A stretch of 64,000 nucleotides of DNA from Leclercia adecarboxylata. GTDB lineage: Bacteria; Pseudomonadota; Gammaproteobacteria; Enterobacterales; Enterobacteriaceae. The notes under the pieces were generated by a model that searched no databases, was not told the origin of the DNA, and worked only from the letters and a program-made list of their open reading frames with translations. Positions 1 through 14,491 of this stretch are shown here, one piece after another (the stretch's first letter is position 1; each line of letters opens with the position of its first letter). Location of the stretch: assembly GCA_901472455.1 (NCBI GenBank), contig LR590464.1, forward strand, positions 3,720,001-3,784,000, written 5' to 3'. The position numbers and the translations under genes were made by a program.

Positions 1-37
1 TACTTTCCGTATCTGTACTTGCTACGGTTTCTGTCAT
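1..37 (-). CDS. kgtP: N-terminus of a gene running off the window, probably KgtP alpha-ketoglutarate permease
   Basis: Only the first 12 codons are present: an ATG at 37 reading M-T-E-T-V-A-S-T-D-T-E-S, preceded by a good AGGGGA ribosome binding site seven bases upstream. No domain is visible. The name rests on synteny: in E. coli kgtP, a major-facilitator proton/alpha-ketoglutarate symporter of the inner membrane, lies just downstream of rrnG in this orientation, and its short polar Ser/Thr-rich N-terminus has the same character. The start codon is well supported; the identity is inference. Confidence 0.45.
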   Translation of the reverse strand, partial: MTETVASTDTES

Positions 38-189
38 TTTAAATCCCCTGTCTTACATTGCGGGCCATTGCACCCGTTCCAGTAAAACCAGATTTAAAAT
101 TTAACGTTAGGTAAAAAAATTGTTTCTATTATGTTTCATTTAATTTTGTGAGATAAGTCATAAAATGCGGCCTGAGGCGAGGGGTATCA

Positions 190-645
190 TCAACCCCACT
201 TTTTTTGATGCGCTTGTTTTCTCTGTAAATAATCTTCATCGGCACGAATTTTATCCCACCATCCCTTAAAGACTTTCGCCGCTTCGGCTTTGACTGGATC
301 GTGATCTAACGGACGCACATTGCGTTCATCATCATACTTTTTGCCGCCTTTGTGGTTGGCATAGCGCCTGGCGCGGGTATACCCCATCTGAATAAATTTC
401 CTGGCCATATCCATACCAACAAAATCATTTTTCTCACGATATTGCTCAAAGAGCGCGTAAATTTCCTGTGCAGATTTTGTCGCGACTTCAGCATTTTTGT
501 AACGCCAGTAGGGCAGGATTTCACTTTTATAAGGTTCAACCAGCAAGACACCCTGCTCTCCCCGCCCTACCTGGTAAAGCTCAGGATGATCACGAAAGTT
601 TGTGTTGGCAAAATCTTGTTGGTAGTTAAATGGGGGATTCGGCAA
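190..645 (-). CDS. DUF4385 family protein, 151 aa
   Basis: A complete small soluble protein of the DUF4385 family. I recognise the family from the conserved blocks HPELYQVGRGEQGVLLVEPY (about residues 20-40), DMARKFIQMGYTRARRYANH (about 78-98) and the following KGGKKYDD. There is no signal peptide or membrane segment. The frame opens at a TTG (643-645) with GAGG five bases upstream, and no in-frame ATG lies before the conserved core, so TTG is the likely start. The function of the family is not known. It sits alone between probable kgtP and the rRNA terminator, where E. coli K-12 has no gene, so it is a lineage-specific insertion next to the rrn operon. Confidence 0.75.
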   Translation of the reverse strand: MPNPPFNYQQDFANTNFRDHPELYQVGRGEQGVLLVEPYKSEILPYWRYKNAEVATKSAQEIYALFEQYREKNDFVGMDMARKFIQMGYTRARRYANHKGGKKYDDERNVRPLDHDPVKAEAAKVFKGWWDKIRADEDYLQRKQAHQKKWG

Positions 646-719
646 AATAACCTCGATGACGATGTATATCTTGTTATTTTAGCCAGAGATTGTTGAGTTT
701 GCCCGGGATGGAGAAATGC

Positions 720-750
720 GAAAAACCCCGTACCTTGCGGTACGGGGTTC
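720..750 (-). terminator. rRNA operon terminator
   Basis: A perfect GC-rich hairpin (GAACCCCGTACC / GGTACGGGGTT on the minus strand) followed by a T-run lies just downstream of 5S rRNA. It is a classical intrinsic terminator of an rrn operon. Confidence 0.9.
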
Positions 751-758
751 CTGATTTG

Positions 759-877
759 ATGCCTGCCAGTTCCCTACTCTCGCATGGGGAGACCCACACT
801 ACCATCGGCGCTACGGCGTTTCACTTCTGAGTTCGGCATGGGGTCAGGTGGGACCACCGCGCTACAGCCGCCAGGCA
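759..877 (-). rRNA. rrf: 5S ribosomal RNA
   Basis: The sequence matches enterobacterial 5S rRNA throughout, from TGCCTGGCGGC at the 5' end (877) to the complementary CTGGCAGGCAT at the 3' end (759). It is 119 nt rather than the usual 120. The missing base is in the run that normally reads GTGGGGTCTC and here has one G fewer. In view of the other homopolymer errors in this window I regard that as a sequencing deletion. It is the last gene of the rRNA operon. Confidence 0.96.
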
Positions 878-967
878 AATTCTGTTTCCGGGCCGCCTCA
901 CGGGCCACCCGGTTAATCTGTATCAGCTGAAAATTGTCTCAGTCACCGAAAACAGCTTCGGCGTTGT

Positions 968-3876
<2,909 letters not shown>

Positions 3877-4095
3877 TCACAACCCGAAGCTGTTTCACTT
3901 CATGATTGCGAAATCTGAGACCCGACCACACCTTCATCTGCTCTTATTACGGAGAACAGACACGGTGCGTCGTTTCAATTTTCAGCTTGATCCAGATTTT
4001 TAAAGGAGCAAATATCTCAAACATGACTCACTATTTTCATAGTTAATCAGCTTTGAGATACTGATTGGTTGTGCCTTTCACTCACACCCAGCAAG

Positions 4096-4170
4096 TGGCG
4101 TCCCCTAGGGGATTCGAACCCCTGTTGCCGCCGTGAAAGGGCGGAGTCCTAACCGCTAGACGAAGGGGAC
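4096..4170 (-). tRNA. gltT: tRNA-Glu (anticodon TTC) in the 16S-23S spacer
   Basis: A cloverleaf reads GTCCCCTTCGTCTAG at the 5' end, has anticodon loop CCTTTCACG with anticodon TTC, T-loop GGTTCGAATCC, matching acceptor arm GGGGAC, and an encoded G-CCA end. The spacer carries this single tRNA, as in the E. coli rrnB/C/E/G class; E. coli rrnG has tRNA-Glu at the same chromosomal place. The exact gltT/gltW name is arbitrary. The D-loop (TAGCGGTTAGGACT) makes it 75 nt, one shorter than E. coli K-12. Confidence 0.96.
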
Positions 4171-4257
4171 ACGATGTGTCACGACTTCGCAGCCGTCTTG
4201 CTCGTTACTTTTCATCAGACAATCTGTGTGAGCACTACAAAGGCAGGTTCTTTAAGG

Positions 4258-5803
<1,546 letters not shown>

Positions 5804-5934
5804 AAGTTTGATGCTCGTGAATTAAACTTCGTAATGAATTACGTATGTTCACTCAGAGACTTGGTATTCATTTATTGTCTTTCGACATTAAGAATCCATG
5901 TCACTTTGAGTGCCCACACAGATTGTCTGATAAA

Positions 5935-5947
5935 TTGTTAAAGAGCA
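5935..5947 (-). promoter_or_regulatory. boxA-type antitermination site in the rrn leader
   Basis: TGCTCTTTAACAA on the minus strand matches the rrn boxA element bound by NusB-NusE. It lies between P2 and 16S rRNA, and the following TTATCAGACAATCTGTGTG-like leader is typical of enterobacterial rrn operons. Confidence 0.8.
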
Positions 5948-5985
5948 GTGCAACGCGGCTTTCGCTCACCGTTGCGAGGTGGCGT

Positions 5986-6013
5986 ATATTACGCTTTCCT
6001 CTTTCAGAGTCAA
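5986..6013 (-). promoter_or_regulatory. rrn P2 promoter
   Basis: TTGACT (6008-6013) and TAATAT (5986-5991) are separated by 16 bp on the minus strand. The position upstream of boxA fits the rrn P2 promoter. Confidence 0.8.
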
Positions 6014-6083
6014 GCGATTATTTCACGCTTTTCTCTGCTGACCCGGCGGCTTGTTTGCCGTTGTTCCGTGTCAGTGGAGGCGC

Positions 6084-6135
6084 ATTATAGGCAGTTCTTT
6101 TGGGCTGGCAAGCATAAAATGAAAATTATTTGCTG
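6084..6135 (-). promoter_or_regulatory. rrn P1 promoter with A/T-rich UP element
   Basis: TTGCCA (6106-6111) and TATAAT (6084-6089) are spaced by 16 bp, followed by the GCGCC discriminator typical of stringent rrn P1 promoters. The A/T-rich stretch upstream (about 6112-6135, AAATAATTTTCATTTTATG on the minus strand) looks like an UP element for the RNA polymerase alpha subunit. Confidence 0.85.
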
Positions 6136-6192
6136 ACCGCTCAATTTCCAGGCAATTACGCATTCAGGCCTCTATTCTTGCCTGGTTTTTAA

Positions 6193-6226
6193 ACAAAAAC
6201 GAGCCTCTGGGAGGCTCGTTTTTGCT
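6193..6226 (-). terminator. Terminator downstream of clpB
   Basis: The hairpin AACGAGCCTC-cca-GAGGCTCGTT with T-runs on both sides lies 11 bp beyond the clpB stop. Its symmetry would allow use from either side, but only clpB reads into it. Confidence 0.88.
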
Positions 6227-6236
6227 TTTTTGTGAC

Positions 6237-8815
6237 TTACTGCACTGCCACAATCTGGTCTTCTTTCTTCACCAGCTGTATCGGTTTGCCTGGAAGCAGC
6301 TTCCCGGAAAGGATTTGCTGAGCCAGCGGGTTTTCTATCTGTTGCTGAATGGCACGTTTCAAAGGACGCGCCCCGTACACCGGATCGTAACCATTTGCAC
6401 TCAGCAGTTGCAGTGCGTCATCCGCAATATGCATTTCATAGCCACGCTCTTCAAGACGCTTATACAGCCGCTGCAGCTGAATACGGGCAATCGACGCAAT
6501 GTGTTTTTCACCCAGAGGATGGAAGACCACGACTTCATCGATACGGTTGATAAACTCAGGACGGAAGCTGTGGCTAACCACGCCCATCACCAGATCCTTC
6601 ATATGGCCGTAATCGAGTTCGCCAAAACGTTCCTGAATCAGATCGGAACCGAGGTTTGAGGTCATAATGACAACCGTATTACGGAAATCGACCGTTCTCC
6701 CCTGCCCGTCCGTCAGGCGACCATCATCCAATACCTGCAACAGAATATTGAACACATCCGGGTGCGCCTTCTCCACTTCATCCAGTAGGATGACGGAATA
6801 CGGACGACGGCGAACCGCTTCTGTCAGATATCCGCCCTCTTCATAAACCGACATATCCTGGGAGGTGCCCCCACGAGGCGGCGACACAGAATGTTTCTCC
6901 ATAAACTCGGACATGTCGATACGCACCATCGCATCATCGCTATCGAACATAAAGTTCGCCAGCGCTTTACACAGTTCCGTTTTACCTACCCCAGTCGGGC
7001 CGAGGAACAGGAAGGGAACCAATCGGGCGGTTAGGATCGGACAAACCTGCACGGCTACGGCGGATGGCATTCGATACCGCTTCAACCGCTTCATCCTGAC
7101 CGATAACGCGATGATGAAGGTCTTCTTCCATTCGCAATAATTTGTCGCGTTCGCTCTCCATCATTCTGGCAACCGGGATACCGGTCCAGCGCGCCAGCAC
7201 ATCGGCAATTTCTGTTTCCGTCACTTTATTACGTAACAGACGCATGGTTTTACCTTCCAGCTGCGTTGCCGCTGCCAGCTGTTTTTCCAGCTCAGGAATT
7301 TTGCCGTACTGCAGCTCAGACATCTGCGCCAGATCGCCCACGCGACGTGCCTGCTCGATCGCTATCTTCGCCTGCTCCAGTTCTGCTTTGATCGTCTGAG
7401 TGCCGGAAAGGGAGGCTTTTTCCGCTTTCCACTCCTCTTCTAAGCCGGAATATTGGCGCTCTTTATCCTCCAGCTCTTCATTAAGCATATCCAGACGCTT
7501 TTTACTCGCTTCATCCGACTCTTTCTTCAGCGCTTGCTGCTCAAGCTTGAGCTGGATAATGCGCCGATCGAGTCTGTCCAGCTCTTCCGGTTTTGAGTCA
7601 ATCTGCATGCGAATACTGGAAGCGGCCTCATCGATAAGGTCGATCGCTTTGTCCGGTAACTGCCGGTCGGCAATATAACGATGTGACAACGTTGCTGCCG
7701 CCACGATAGCCGGGTCGGTGATCTGCACGTGGTGGTGCAGCTCATACCGCTCTTTCAAAACCACGCAGAATGGCGATGGTATCTTCCACTGTCGGTTCAG
7801 CCACAAAGACTTTCTGGAAGCGACGCTCCAGCGCGGCATCTTTCTCAATGTACTGACGATACTCATCCAGCGTGGTAGCCCCAACGCAGTGCAGCTCACC
7901 GCGTGCCAGCGCCGGTTTCAGCATGTTCCCGGCATCCATGGCACCGTCGGCTTTACCGGCACCGACCATGGTGTGCAGTTCATCAATAAACAGGATGACG
8001 TTACCTTCCTGTTTGGCCAGATCGTTAAGTACGCCTTTTAAGCGCTCTTCGAATTCACCCCGGTATTTTGCACCCGCCACCAGCGCACCCATATCCAGCG
8101 CGAGTACGCGACGGCCTTTCAAGCCCTCCGGGACTTCACCATTAACGATACGCTGCGCTAACCCTTCGACAATGGCGGTTTTACCGACACCCGGCTCACC
8201 GATCAGGACCGGGTTATTTTTGGTCCGGCGCTGCAGTACCTGAATGGTACGGCGAATCTCTTCGTCACGGCCAATGACCGGGTCAAGCTTGCCCTGCTCG
8301 GCACGCTCGGTCAGGTCGACCGTATATTTCTTCAATGCCTGACGCTGGTCTTCGGCACCCTGATCGTTCACGTTCTCACCTCCGCGCATCTGTGCAATCG
8401 CCTGCGTCACATTAGCCGTAGTTGCACCGGCCGTTTTCAGCAGGTCGGTCAATGTGCCACGTGATTCAAGCGCCGCCAGAACAAACAGCTCTGACGAAAT
8501 AAAATTGTCGCCGCGTTTCTGCGCCAGTTTGTCGCAAAGATTCAGTACGCGAACCAGATCCTGAGACGGTTGGACATCACCGCCCGTACCTTCTACCTGA
8601 GGTAGACGGCTCAATGCCTGATCGATGGCTGTGCGTAACTGGCCCGCATTAATGCCGGCAGACGTAAGTAAAGGACGTACCGATCCCCCTTCCTGATTCA
8701 GTAAGGCGCTCATGAGATGAAGAGGTTCGATAAATTGGTTGTCGTGCCCCAGTGCGAGTGACTGGGCATCAGCGAGAGCAAGCTGGAATTTATTAGTAAG
8801 ACGATCCAGACGCAT
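6237..8815 (-). CDS. clpB: ClpB disaggregase, reading frame interrupted
   Basis: Hexameric AAA+ disaggregase that works with DnaK/DnaJ/GrpE to rescue aggregated protein. It covers E. coli ClpB end to end, starting [11 protein letters not shown] at 8815 with GGGAGG upstream. Visible parts are the N-domain repeats, NBD1 Walker A (GEPGVGKT), Walker B (ILFIDELH), the coiled-coil M-domain and NBD2 Walker A (GPTGVGKT). The frame is broken near 7755 (extra T in GGTTTTG) and near 7015 (extra C in TTCCC). Three further single insertions around 6850-6890 cancel in frame but scramble the NBD2 pore loop, where GAPPGYVGYEEGG is expected. These look like sequencing errors rather than a real pseudogene, because the rest is highly conserved. 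Confidence 0.93.
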
Positions 8816-8853
8816 AACTCCTCCCATAACAGGTCAAAATTGCTACTGGAGAT

Positions 8854-8882
8854 TAAATGAGGTCATCCCTCAATTATTCAAG
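8854..8882 (-). promoter_or_regulatory. Sigma-32 heat-shock promoter of clpB
   Basis: The minus strand reads CTTGAA (8877-8882), a 14-bp spacer and CCTCATTTA (8854-8862), close to the sigma-32 consensus CTTGAA-N14-CCCCATNTA. It lies about 40 bp upstream of the clpB start. Confidence 0.85.
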
Positions 8883-8944
8883 GTGAATGACCTGAATTAT
8901 GCGAAAAGAAAACGGCGCGTACCGGATCGTCTTGATTCTATAGG

Positions 8945-9675
8945 TTATATCAGCCAAATGAAACTTGCCATACGCCCGGTCGTCTTGTCGCGGCGATAGG
9001 AAAAGAAATCACCCTTTTCGGTGAAAGTGCAGCGATCGCCGCCATAGATCTGGCTGATGCCGAGATGGGTCAGGCGTTGACGGCAAGCTGATAAATATCG
9101 GCCATGTACTTCTCTCCCACCGGGCGAAAAGCATTCTCTGCCTGCGGGTCGTGGGCCATAAAGGCCTCACGAACGTCAGAACCCACCTCAAAAGCCTGCG
9201 GGCCAATCGCCGGGCCGAGCCAGGCGAGAATGTTATCCGCGCTGTCAGCAAAGCAGGCAACCGTTTCTTCCAACACGCCAGCACACAACCCGCGCCAGCC
9301 AGCATGGGCAGCGGCCACTTCGGTGCCTGCACGGTTGCAGAAAAGTACGGGCAGACAGTCGGCTGTCATAACGGCACATACCGTGCCCGGCGTATTGCTG
9401 TAAGAGGCATCGGCGCGTTTCGAGGCGTAGGGTTCCCCGGTAAGCCTGAGAACAGCCGTACCATGAACCTGCTCAAGCCAGACGGTTTCGACGGCAACTG
9501 GCCCGCAGCAAACATGCGCTGACGATTCTCTTCCACATGGTTGAGATCGTCGCCACAGTGCGCGCCCAGGTTTAATGGACTCCCAGGCACCCTCACTGAC
9601 ACCCCCAATGCGGGTGGAACTGCAGGCCGCCACGCCTGCTGGCGCTGGCCACTGCGGGACAATCAGTTTGGTCAT
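8945..9675 (-). CDS. pgeF: PgeF (YfiH), peptidoglycan-editing cytosolic oxidase, frame interrupted
   Basis: Member of the YfiH/laccase-like family; in E. coli it removes wrongly built UDP-MurNAc-Ser intermediates in the cytoplasm. The family signatures are present: YSNTPGTVCAVMTADCLPV, HAGWRGLCAGVLEETV with metal-binding His, GPAIGPQAFEVG, and the C-terminal FFSYRRDKTTGRMASFIW. The frame is disturbed three times: an inserted A near 9577 (GAGTCCATTAAAC), a lost G near 9487 (AAACCGTCTGG) and a lost C near 9078 (GCCGTCAACGC). Correcting all three gives a protein of normal length ending at TAA 8945-8947. The start ATG overlaps the rluD stop by four bases, so the two are translationally coupled. 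Confidence 0.9.
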
Positions 9676-10652
9676 AACCAGTCCACAGCGTCCTTATGTT
9701 CTTCGAAATCAGCGCGCATGGCGTCGATCAGATCCACCATATCCTGCGGGATTGGCGCATGCCACTCCATCTCGATCCCGGTGATTGGATGATAGAGACG
9801 CAGCATGGTTGCATGCAGAGCCTGGCGATCGAATTTACGCAGCATCGCGATAAACTCTTCTGAGGCACCTTTCGGCGGACGCGGACGGCCACCGTACAAC
9901 TGATCGCCCACCAGCGGATGGGTAATATGCGACATGTGCACACGGATCTGGTGAGTACGGCCGGTTTCCAGACGCAGACGCAGACGCGTATGGATGCGGA
10001 AATGTTCCATGATGCGATAGTGAGTAACCGCCGGTTTACCCATCGGATGAACGGACATATGGGTACGCTTGGTTGGGTGGCGGCTGATAGGCTGCTCAAC
10101 CGTGCCGCCAGAAGTCATATGCCCAATCGCGACCGCTTCGTATTCACGGGTGATTTCACGCAGCTGTAGCGACTCTACCAGACGCGTTTGCGCCGGAATG
10201 GTCTTCGCAACGACCATCAGGCCGGTGGTGTCTTTATCCAGACGGTGTACGATACCCGCACGCGGTACATCAGCGATTGGCGGATAGTAGTGCAGCAGCG
10301 CATTCAGCACTGTGCCGTCAGGGTTGCCTGCGCCAGGGTGTACAACAAAATCACGTGGCTTGTTGATCACTAAAATGTCGTCATCTTCGTAGACGATATT
10401 CAGTGGGAGATCCTGAGGCTCGAAACGAACTTCTTCTTCGATGTCAGCATTGATGGCGACCACTTCCCCACCCAACACTTTCTCTTTAGCCTTGTCCCAG
10501 ATCTTGCCGTTTACCAGCACGCGCTGGTCAAGGATCCATTCTTTTATACGTGAACGCGAATAATCAGGGAACATTTCGGCCAAAGCCTGATCTAAGCGTT
10601 GTCCGAGTTGTTTTTCGGAGACTGTTGCGGTGAGTTCTACTCGTTGTGCCAT
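9672..10652 (-). CDS. rluD: RluD, 23S rRNA pseudouridine(1911/1915/1917) synthase
   Basis: Makes three pseudouridines in helix 69 of 23S rRNA, at the subunit interface. The 326-aa protein aligns with E. coli RluD along its whole length: an S4-like RNA-binding domain at residues 15-75 (RLDQALAEMFPDYSRSRIKEW) and the RsuA/RluA catalytic domain from about 85, with catalytic Asp139 in HRLDKDTTG. The frame is intact. The start has conserved MAQRV. It is first in the rluD-pgeF operon, divergent from bamD with about 130 bp between them. Confidence 0.97.
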   Translation of the reverse strand: MAQRVELTATVSEKQLGQRLDQALAEMFPDYSRSRIKEWILDQRVLVNGKIWDKAKEKVLGGEVVAINADIEEEVRFEPQDLPLNIVYEDDDILVINKPRDFVVHPGAGNPDGTVLNALLHYYPPIADVPRAGIVHRLDKDTTGLMVVAKTIPAQTRLVESLQLREITREYEAVAIGHMTSGGTVEQPISRHPTKRTHMSVHPMGKPAVTHYRIMEHFRIHTRLRLRLETGRTHQIRVHMSHITHPLVGDQLYGGRPRPPKGASEEFIAMLRKFDRQALHATMLRLYHPITGIEMEWHAPIPQDMVDLIDAMRADFEEHKDAVDWL

Positions 10653-10782
10653 AGACTGCTTCTTCGTTTAACGTTGGGTTTTACGGCTTTGCCGTTTAAT
10701 ATAGTGTGCTATTGTAGCTGGTCTTAATCGGGAGCAGGAAAGAGATTCTCCCGGACAAACATTTGAGGAAAGTCAAAACGTC

Positions 10783-11520
10783 ATGACGCGCATGAAATAT
10801 CTGGTGGCAGCGGCCACGTTGAGCCTGGCTTTGGTCGGCTGCTCCGGTTCGAATGAACAGGTCCCTGACAATCCGCCGAATGAAATCTATGCGACTGCTC
10901 AGCAAAAGCTGCAGGACGGTAACTGGAAACAGGCGATAACGCAACTGGAAGCGCTGGATAATCGTTATCCATTTGGCCCGTATTCCCAGCAGGTACAGTT
11001 GGATTTGATCTACGCCTACTATAAAAATGCCGATCTGCCACTGGCCCAGGCGACGATTGATCGCTTCATGCGTCTGAATCCGACCCATCCTAATATCGAT
11101 TACGTCATGTATATGCGCGGCCTGACCAACATGGCACTGGATGACAGCGCGCTGCAAGGCTTCTTCGGTGTTGACCGTTCAGACCGTGACCCTCAGCACG
11201 CCCGCGATGCGTTCAATGACTTCTCTAAACTGGTACGTGGCTATCCGAACAGCCAGTACGTAACGGATGCCAGCAAACGTCTGGTGTTCCTGAAAGATCG
11301 TCTGGCGAAATACGAATACTCCGTTGCGGAATACTATACCCGCCGTGGCGCATACGTTGCCGTTGTGAACCGTGTTGAAGGTATGCTGCGTGATTACCCG
11401 GATACTCAGGCAACACGCGATGGTCTGAAGCTGATGGAAAATGCCTACCGCGAGCTGCAGATGACATCTCAGGCTGATAAAGTCGCGAAGATCATCGCCG
11501 CTAACAGCAGCAACACCTGA
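10783..11520 (+). CDS. bamD: BamD, outer-membrane assembly lipoprotein
   Basis: Essential lipoprotein of the BamABCDE complex that inserts beta-barrel proteins in the outer membrane. The 245-aa sequence begins [20 protein letters not shown]: a short signal peptide with lipobox LVGC and lipidated Cys20. It continues as TPR-like helical repeats (for example [20 protein letters not shown] and [18 protein letters not shown]). The length equals that of E. coli BamD. It is transcribed away from rluD and followed by its own terminator. BamE of the same complex is encoded at 31121. Confidence 0.97.
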   Translation: MTRMKYLVAAATLSLALVGCSGSNEQVPDNPPNEIYATAQQKLQDGNWKQAITQLEALDNRYPFGPYSQQVQLDLIYAYYKNADLPLAQATIDRFMRLNPTHPNIDYVMYMRGLTNMALDDSALQGFFGVDRSDRDPQHARDAFNDFSKLVRGYPNSQYVTDASKRLVFLKDRLAKYEYSVAEYYTRRGAYVAVVNRVEGMLRDYPDTQATRDGLKLMENAYRELQMTSQADKVAKIIAANSSNT

Positions 11521-11536
11521 TTCTTCGTTAAGATGC

Positions 11537-11567
11537 AAAACGGCAGCCCAAGGGCTGCCGTTTTTTT
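11537..11567 (+). terminator. Terminator of bamD
   Basis: Hairpin ACGGCAGCCC-a-AGGGCTGCCGT followed by seven T, 16 bp after the bamD stop. Confidence 0.92.
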
Positions 11568-11708
11568 ATCCATTTTCGGACTGTGCTGAACCGGTTTAGC
11601 TCGCATCAATCCTATCAACTATGGCCGTAATTTTTTATAACGACAAGGTAAAAGTTGCTTCTTCCTGTCCTGCCTCACAAAAAGAATCCATTGACAAAAA
11701 GTGACATT

Positions 11709-12133
<425 letters not shown>

Positions 12134-12156
12134 TCCTTTACATTGAGTCTATCGCC

Positions 12157-12187
12157 AACGCGCCTTCGGGCGCGTTTTTTGTTTTTT
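12157..12187 (+). terminator. Terminator of raiA
   Basis: Hairpin AACGCGCC-ttcg-GGCGCGTT with a stable UUCG-type loop, followed by a T-rich run. Confidence 0.9.
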
Positions 12188-12244
12188 ATTGACAGGGTGA
12201 AAACAGTACAGGTACTTTAAGTCTGTCTCCTGAAGGAATCATCC

Positions 12245-12292
12245 ATGACTGTAAAACCGTTTTTCTTCGCATTCTTTTTTACCTTCCCCTGA
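12245..12292 (+). CDS. pheL: PheL, phenylalanine leader peptide
   Basis: A 15-codon reading frame, MTVKPFFFAFFFTFP, with seven Phe codons. It is the attenuation leader of pheA: ribosome stalling at the Phe codons when Phe-tRNA is scarce prevents the downstream terminator from forming. E. coli PheL has the same FFFAFFFTFP core with a slightly different N-terminus. Confidence 0.95.
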   Translation: MTVKPFFFAFFFTFP

Positions 12293-12338
12293 TTGGGAGG
12301 CGTTTCGTCGTGTGATAAAGAATGCGAAGACGAACAAC

Positions 12339-12368
12339 AAGGCCTCCCACCCCGGGAGGCCTTTTTTA
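12339..12368 (+). terminator. pheA attenuator
   Basis: Hairpin AAGGCCTCCC-acc-CCGGGAGGCCTT followed by TTTTT, between pheL and pheA. It is the terminator arm of the Phe attenuation system. The preceding segment (about 12292-12335) can pair alternatively with the leader. Confidence 0.92.
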
Positions 12369-12399
12369 TTGATAACGATAATATAATTAAGGCAACGCT

Positions 12400-13561
12400 A
12401 TGACACCGGAAAACCCGTTACTGGATTTGCGCGACAAGATCAGCGCTCTGGATGAGAAATTGCTGTCGCTGCTGGCCGAACGCCGCGCGCTGGCCGTGGA
12501 GGTAGGAAAAGCAAAGCTGGCCTCGCATCGTCCGGTACGCGACATCGACAGGGAGCGCGACCTGCTGGAACGCCTGATCGCTCTCGGCAAAACCCACCAT
12601 CTCGACGCGCACTACATCACCCGCCTGTTCCAGCTGATTATTGAAGATTCCGTCCTCACGCAGCAGGCGTTGCTGCAACAGCATCTAAACAAAACTAACC
12701 CGCATTCGGCGCGTATTGCCTTCCTGGGGCCGAAAGGTTCCTATTCCCACCTTGCCGCGCGTCAGTATGCGGCCCGTCATTTCGAAGAGTTTATTGAAAG
12801 CGGCTGCGCGAAGTTCGCGGATATTTTTAATCAGGTGGAGACCGGACAAGCGGATTACGCTGTTGTGCCAATCGAGAACACCAGTTCCGGGGCGATCAAT
12901 GACGTTTACGATTTGCTCCAGCACACCACCCTGTCGCTGGTTGGCGAGATGACGATCCCTATTGATCACTGCGTGCTGGGTATCCGGCACCACAGACCTC
13001 GACAAAATCGAGACCGTCTATAGCCACCCGCAACCTTTCCAGCAGTGCAGTCAGTTCCTGAATCGTTATCCAGGCTGGAAAATTGAGTATACCGAAAGCA
13101 CCTCAGCAGCAATGGAAAAGGTCGCGCAGGCCAATTCCCCAACCGTGGCTGCCCTTGGCAGCGAAGCGGGTGGCGCGCTGTATGGATTACAGGTGCTGGA
13201 GCGTAACCTGGCGAACCAGACGCAAAACATCACCCGTTTCATCGTGCTGGCACGTAAGGCGATCAATGTCTCCGATCAGGTCCCGGCCAAAACCACCCTG
13301 CTGATGGCGACCGGACAGCAGGCGGGTGCGCTGGTAGAAGCCCTGCTGGTCCTGCGCAATCACAATCTGATTATGACCAAACTGGAATCGCGTCCGATTC
13401 ATGGCAATCCATGGGAAGAGATGTTCTATCTCGATATTCAGGCCAACCTGGAGTCTGCATCCCTGCAGAAAGCCCTGCGTGAACTGGGTGAGATCACCCG
13501 CTCGATGAAAGTGCTGGGCTGCTATCCGAGCGAAAACGTGGTCCCGGTGGATCCGGTTTAA
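12400..13561 (+). CDS. pheA: PheA, chorismate mutase / prephenate dehydratase, one frameshift
   Basis: Bifunctional enzyme turning chorismate to prephenate and then phenylpyruvate, the first steps specific to phenylalanine. Order: AroQ-type chorismate mutase (about 1-100, [19 protein letters not shown]), prephenate dehydratase (about 105-285, [34 protein letters not shown]) and the C-terminal ACT domain for Phe feedback (about 300-386, with ESRP). An extra G near 12980 (CTGGGTATCC for CTGGTATCC) breaks the frame at VLVSGTTDL. Removing it gives exactly 386 residues, as in E. coli. A sequencing error is the likeliest cause. Expression is controlled by the pheL attenuator. Confidence 0.94.
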
Positions 13562-14443
13562 CGCGCAATAAACGGGCCTTTTTTCACGCCTGCCACGCTG
13601 ACGGGCAGGGTGAAAATGGCCCCGGAAAGCGGATATGCCGCTACTTCTTCCGGCTCCATATTCTCACGGGTGGTGGTGATAAATAGCGTCTTCATATCAT
13701 CGCCTCCGAAACAAACCATCGTCGGGCAGCGCACCGGCCAAGCGATATTCCTCCAGCTGTTCACCCTGCGGTGAAAAGCGGGCGATCCGCCAGCCGTCAA
13801 ACAGTGCGCTCCAGTAACAACCCTCTGCATCCACTGCCGCACCATCCGGGATCCCTCCCCCGGCTTGAACCGACGAAAGACCTCCCGTTTCCCCGGCTCA
13901 CCCTGCTCGTCCAGCGGCGTGCGATAGATCACCGCGTTAGGGGTGTCGGAAGTGTACATCCAGCGTTTATCGTCGCTGAATGCCAGACCATTATGACCGT
14001 GAATATCACACTGGATAACCTCCGGCGTCCAGGTCGTTATCGATCCGCATTAACAGAGCGCCGTTGTAGTCGCCCGGCGCCCAGAAGGTGCCAGCATAGA
14101 AGCGACCGAAATGATCGGTTCCGCCGTCATTAAAACGCGCCAGCTGCGGGTTCGACGGATTATCACAGACCTTGCGTTGCAACAGGCCGTGTTTATCCGC
14201 CAGCCAGATGCCCGTGCGCATGGCGACAATAAAGCCTCCCCCCTCGCGCAGCGCGAAACAGCCCACCTCTTCATGGAAGGATAAAACCGTATGTTCACCT
14301 GTGGGAAGGTGGTAGCGGTGGATCTCGCCTTCCAGAATATCGGCCCAGTAGAGGGCGCTTTCCGCTTCGCTCCAGGTCGGACACTCCGGTAAGTGCCCCG
14401 TGTATTCAAACAGAACGCGTGGTTCAGCATGACAAATCCCCAA
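13558..14443 (-). CDS. SMP-30/gluconolactonase family protein, frame broken several times
   Basis: Calcium-dependent six-bladed beta-propeller lactonase family (SMP-30/Gnl/LRE), which usually opens sugar lactones. Signatures include [17 protein letters not shown] near the N-terminus, [15 protein letters not shown] in the middle, and [20 protein letters not shown]. The frame shifts near 14025, 13865 and 13735. The start is uncertain: a TTG at 14443 has no good ribosome binding site, while ATG 14428-14430 follows GGGGA but is out of frame by one base, so a base may be missing there. It converges on pheA with overlapping stops and is not present at this locus in E. coli K-12. I cannot tell whether it is a real pseudogene or sequencing damage. 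Confidence 0.75.
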
Positions 14444-14447
14444 AATG

Positions 14448-14472
14448 AAAAAAGCCAGCAGTGCTGGCTTTC
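14448..14472 (-). terminator. Terminator of the aroF-tyrA operon
   Basis: Minus strand AAAGCCAGCA-ct-GCTGGCTTTTTT, 20 bp after the tyrA stop. It sits just upstream of the start region of the SMP-30 gene. Confidence 0.88.
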
Positions 14473-14491
14473 AGTATATAACATCATCAGA

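Noticed and set aside
6237-8815. clpB as a true pseudogene split in three
   Set aside because: All parts are highly conserved and the breaks are single-base homopolymer gains of the same kind as in essential genes nearby.
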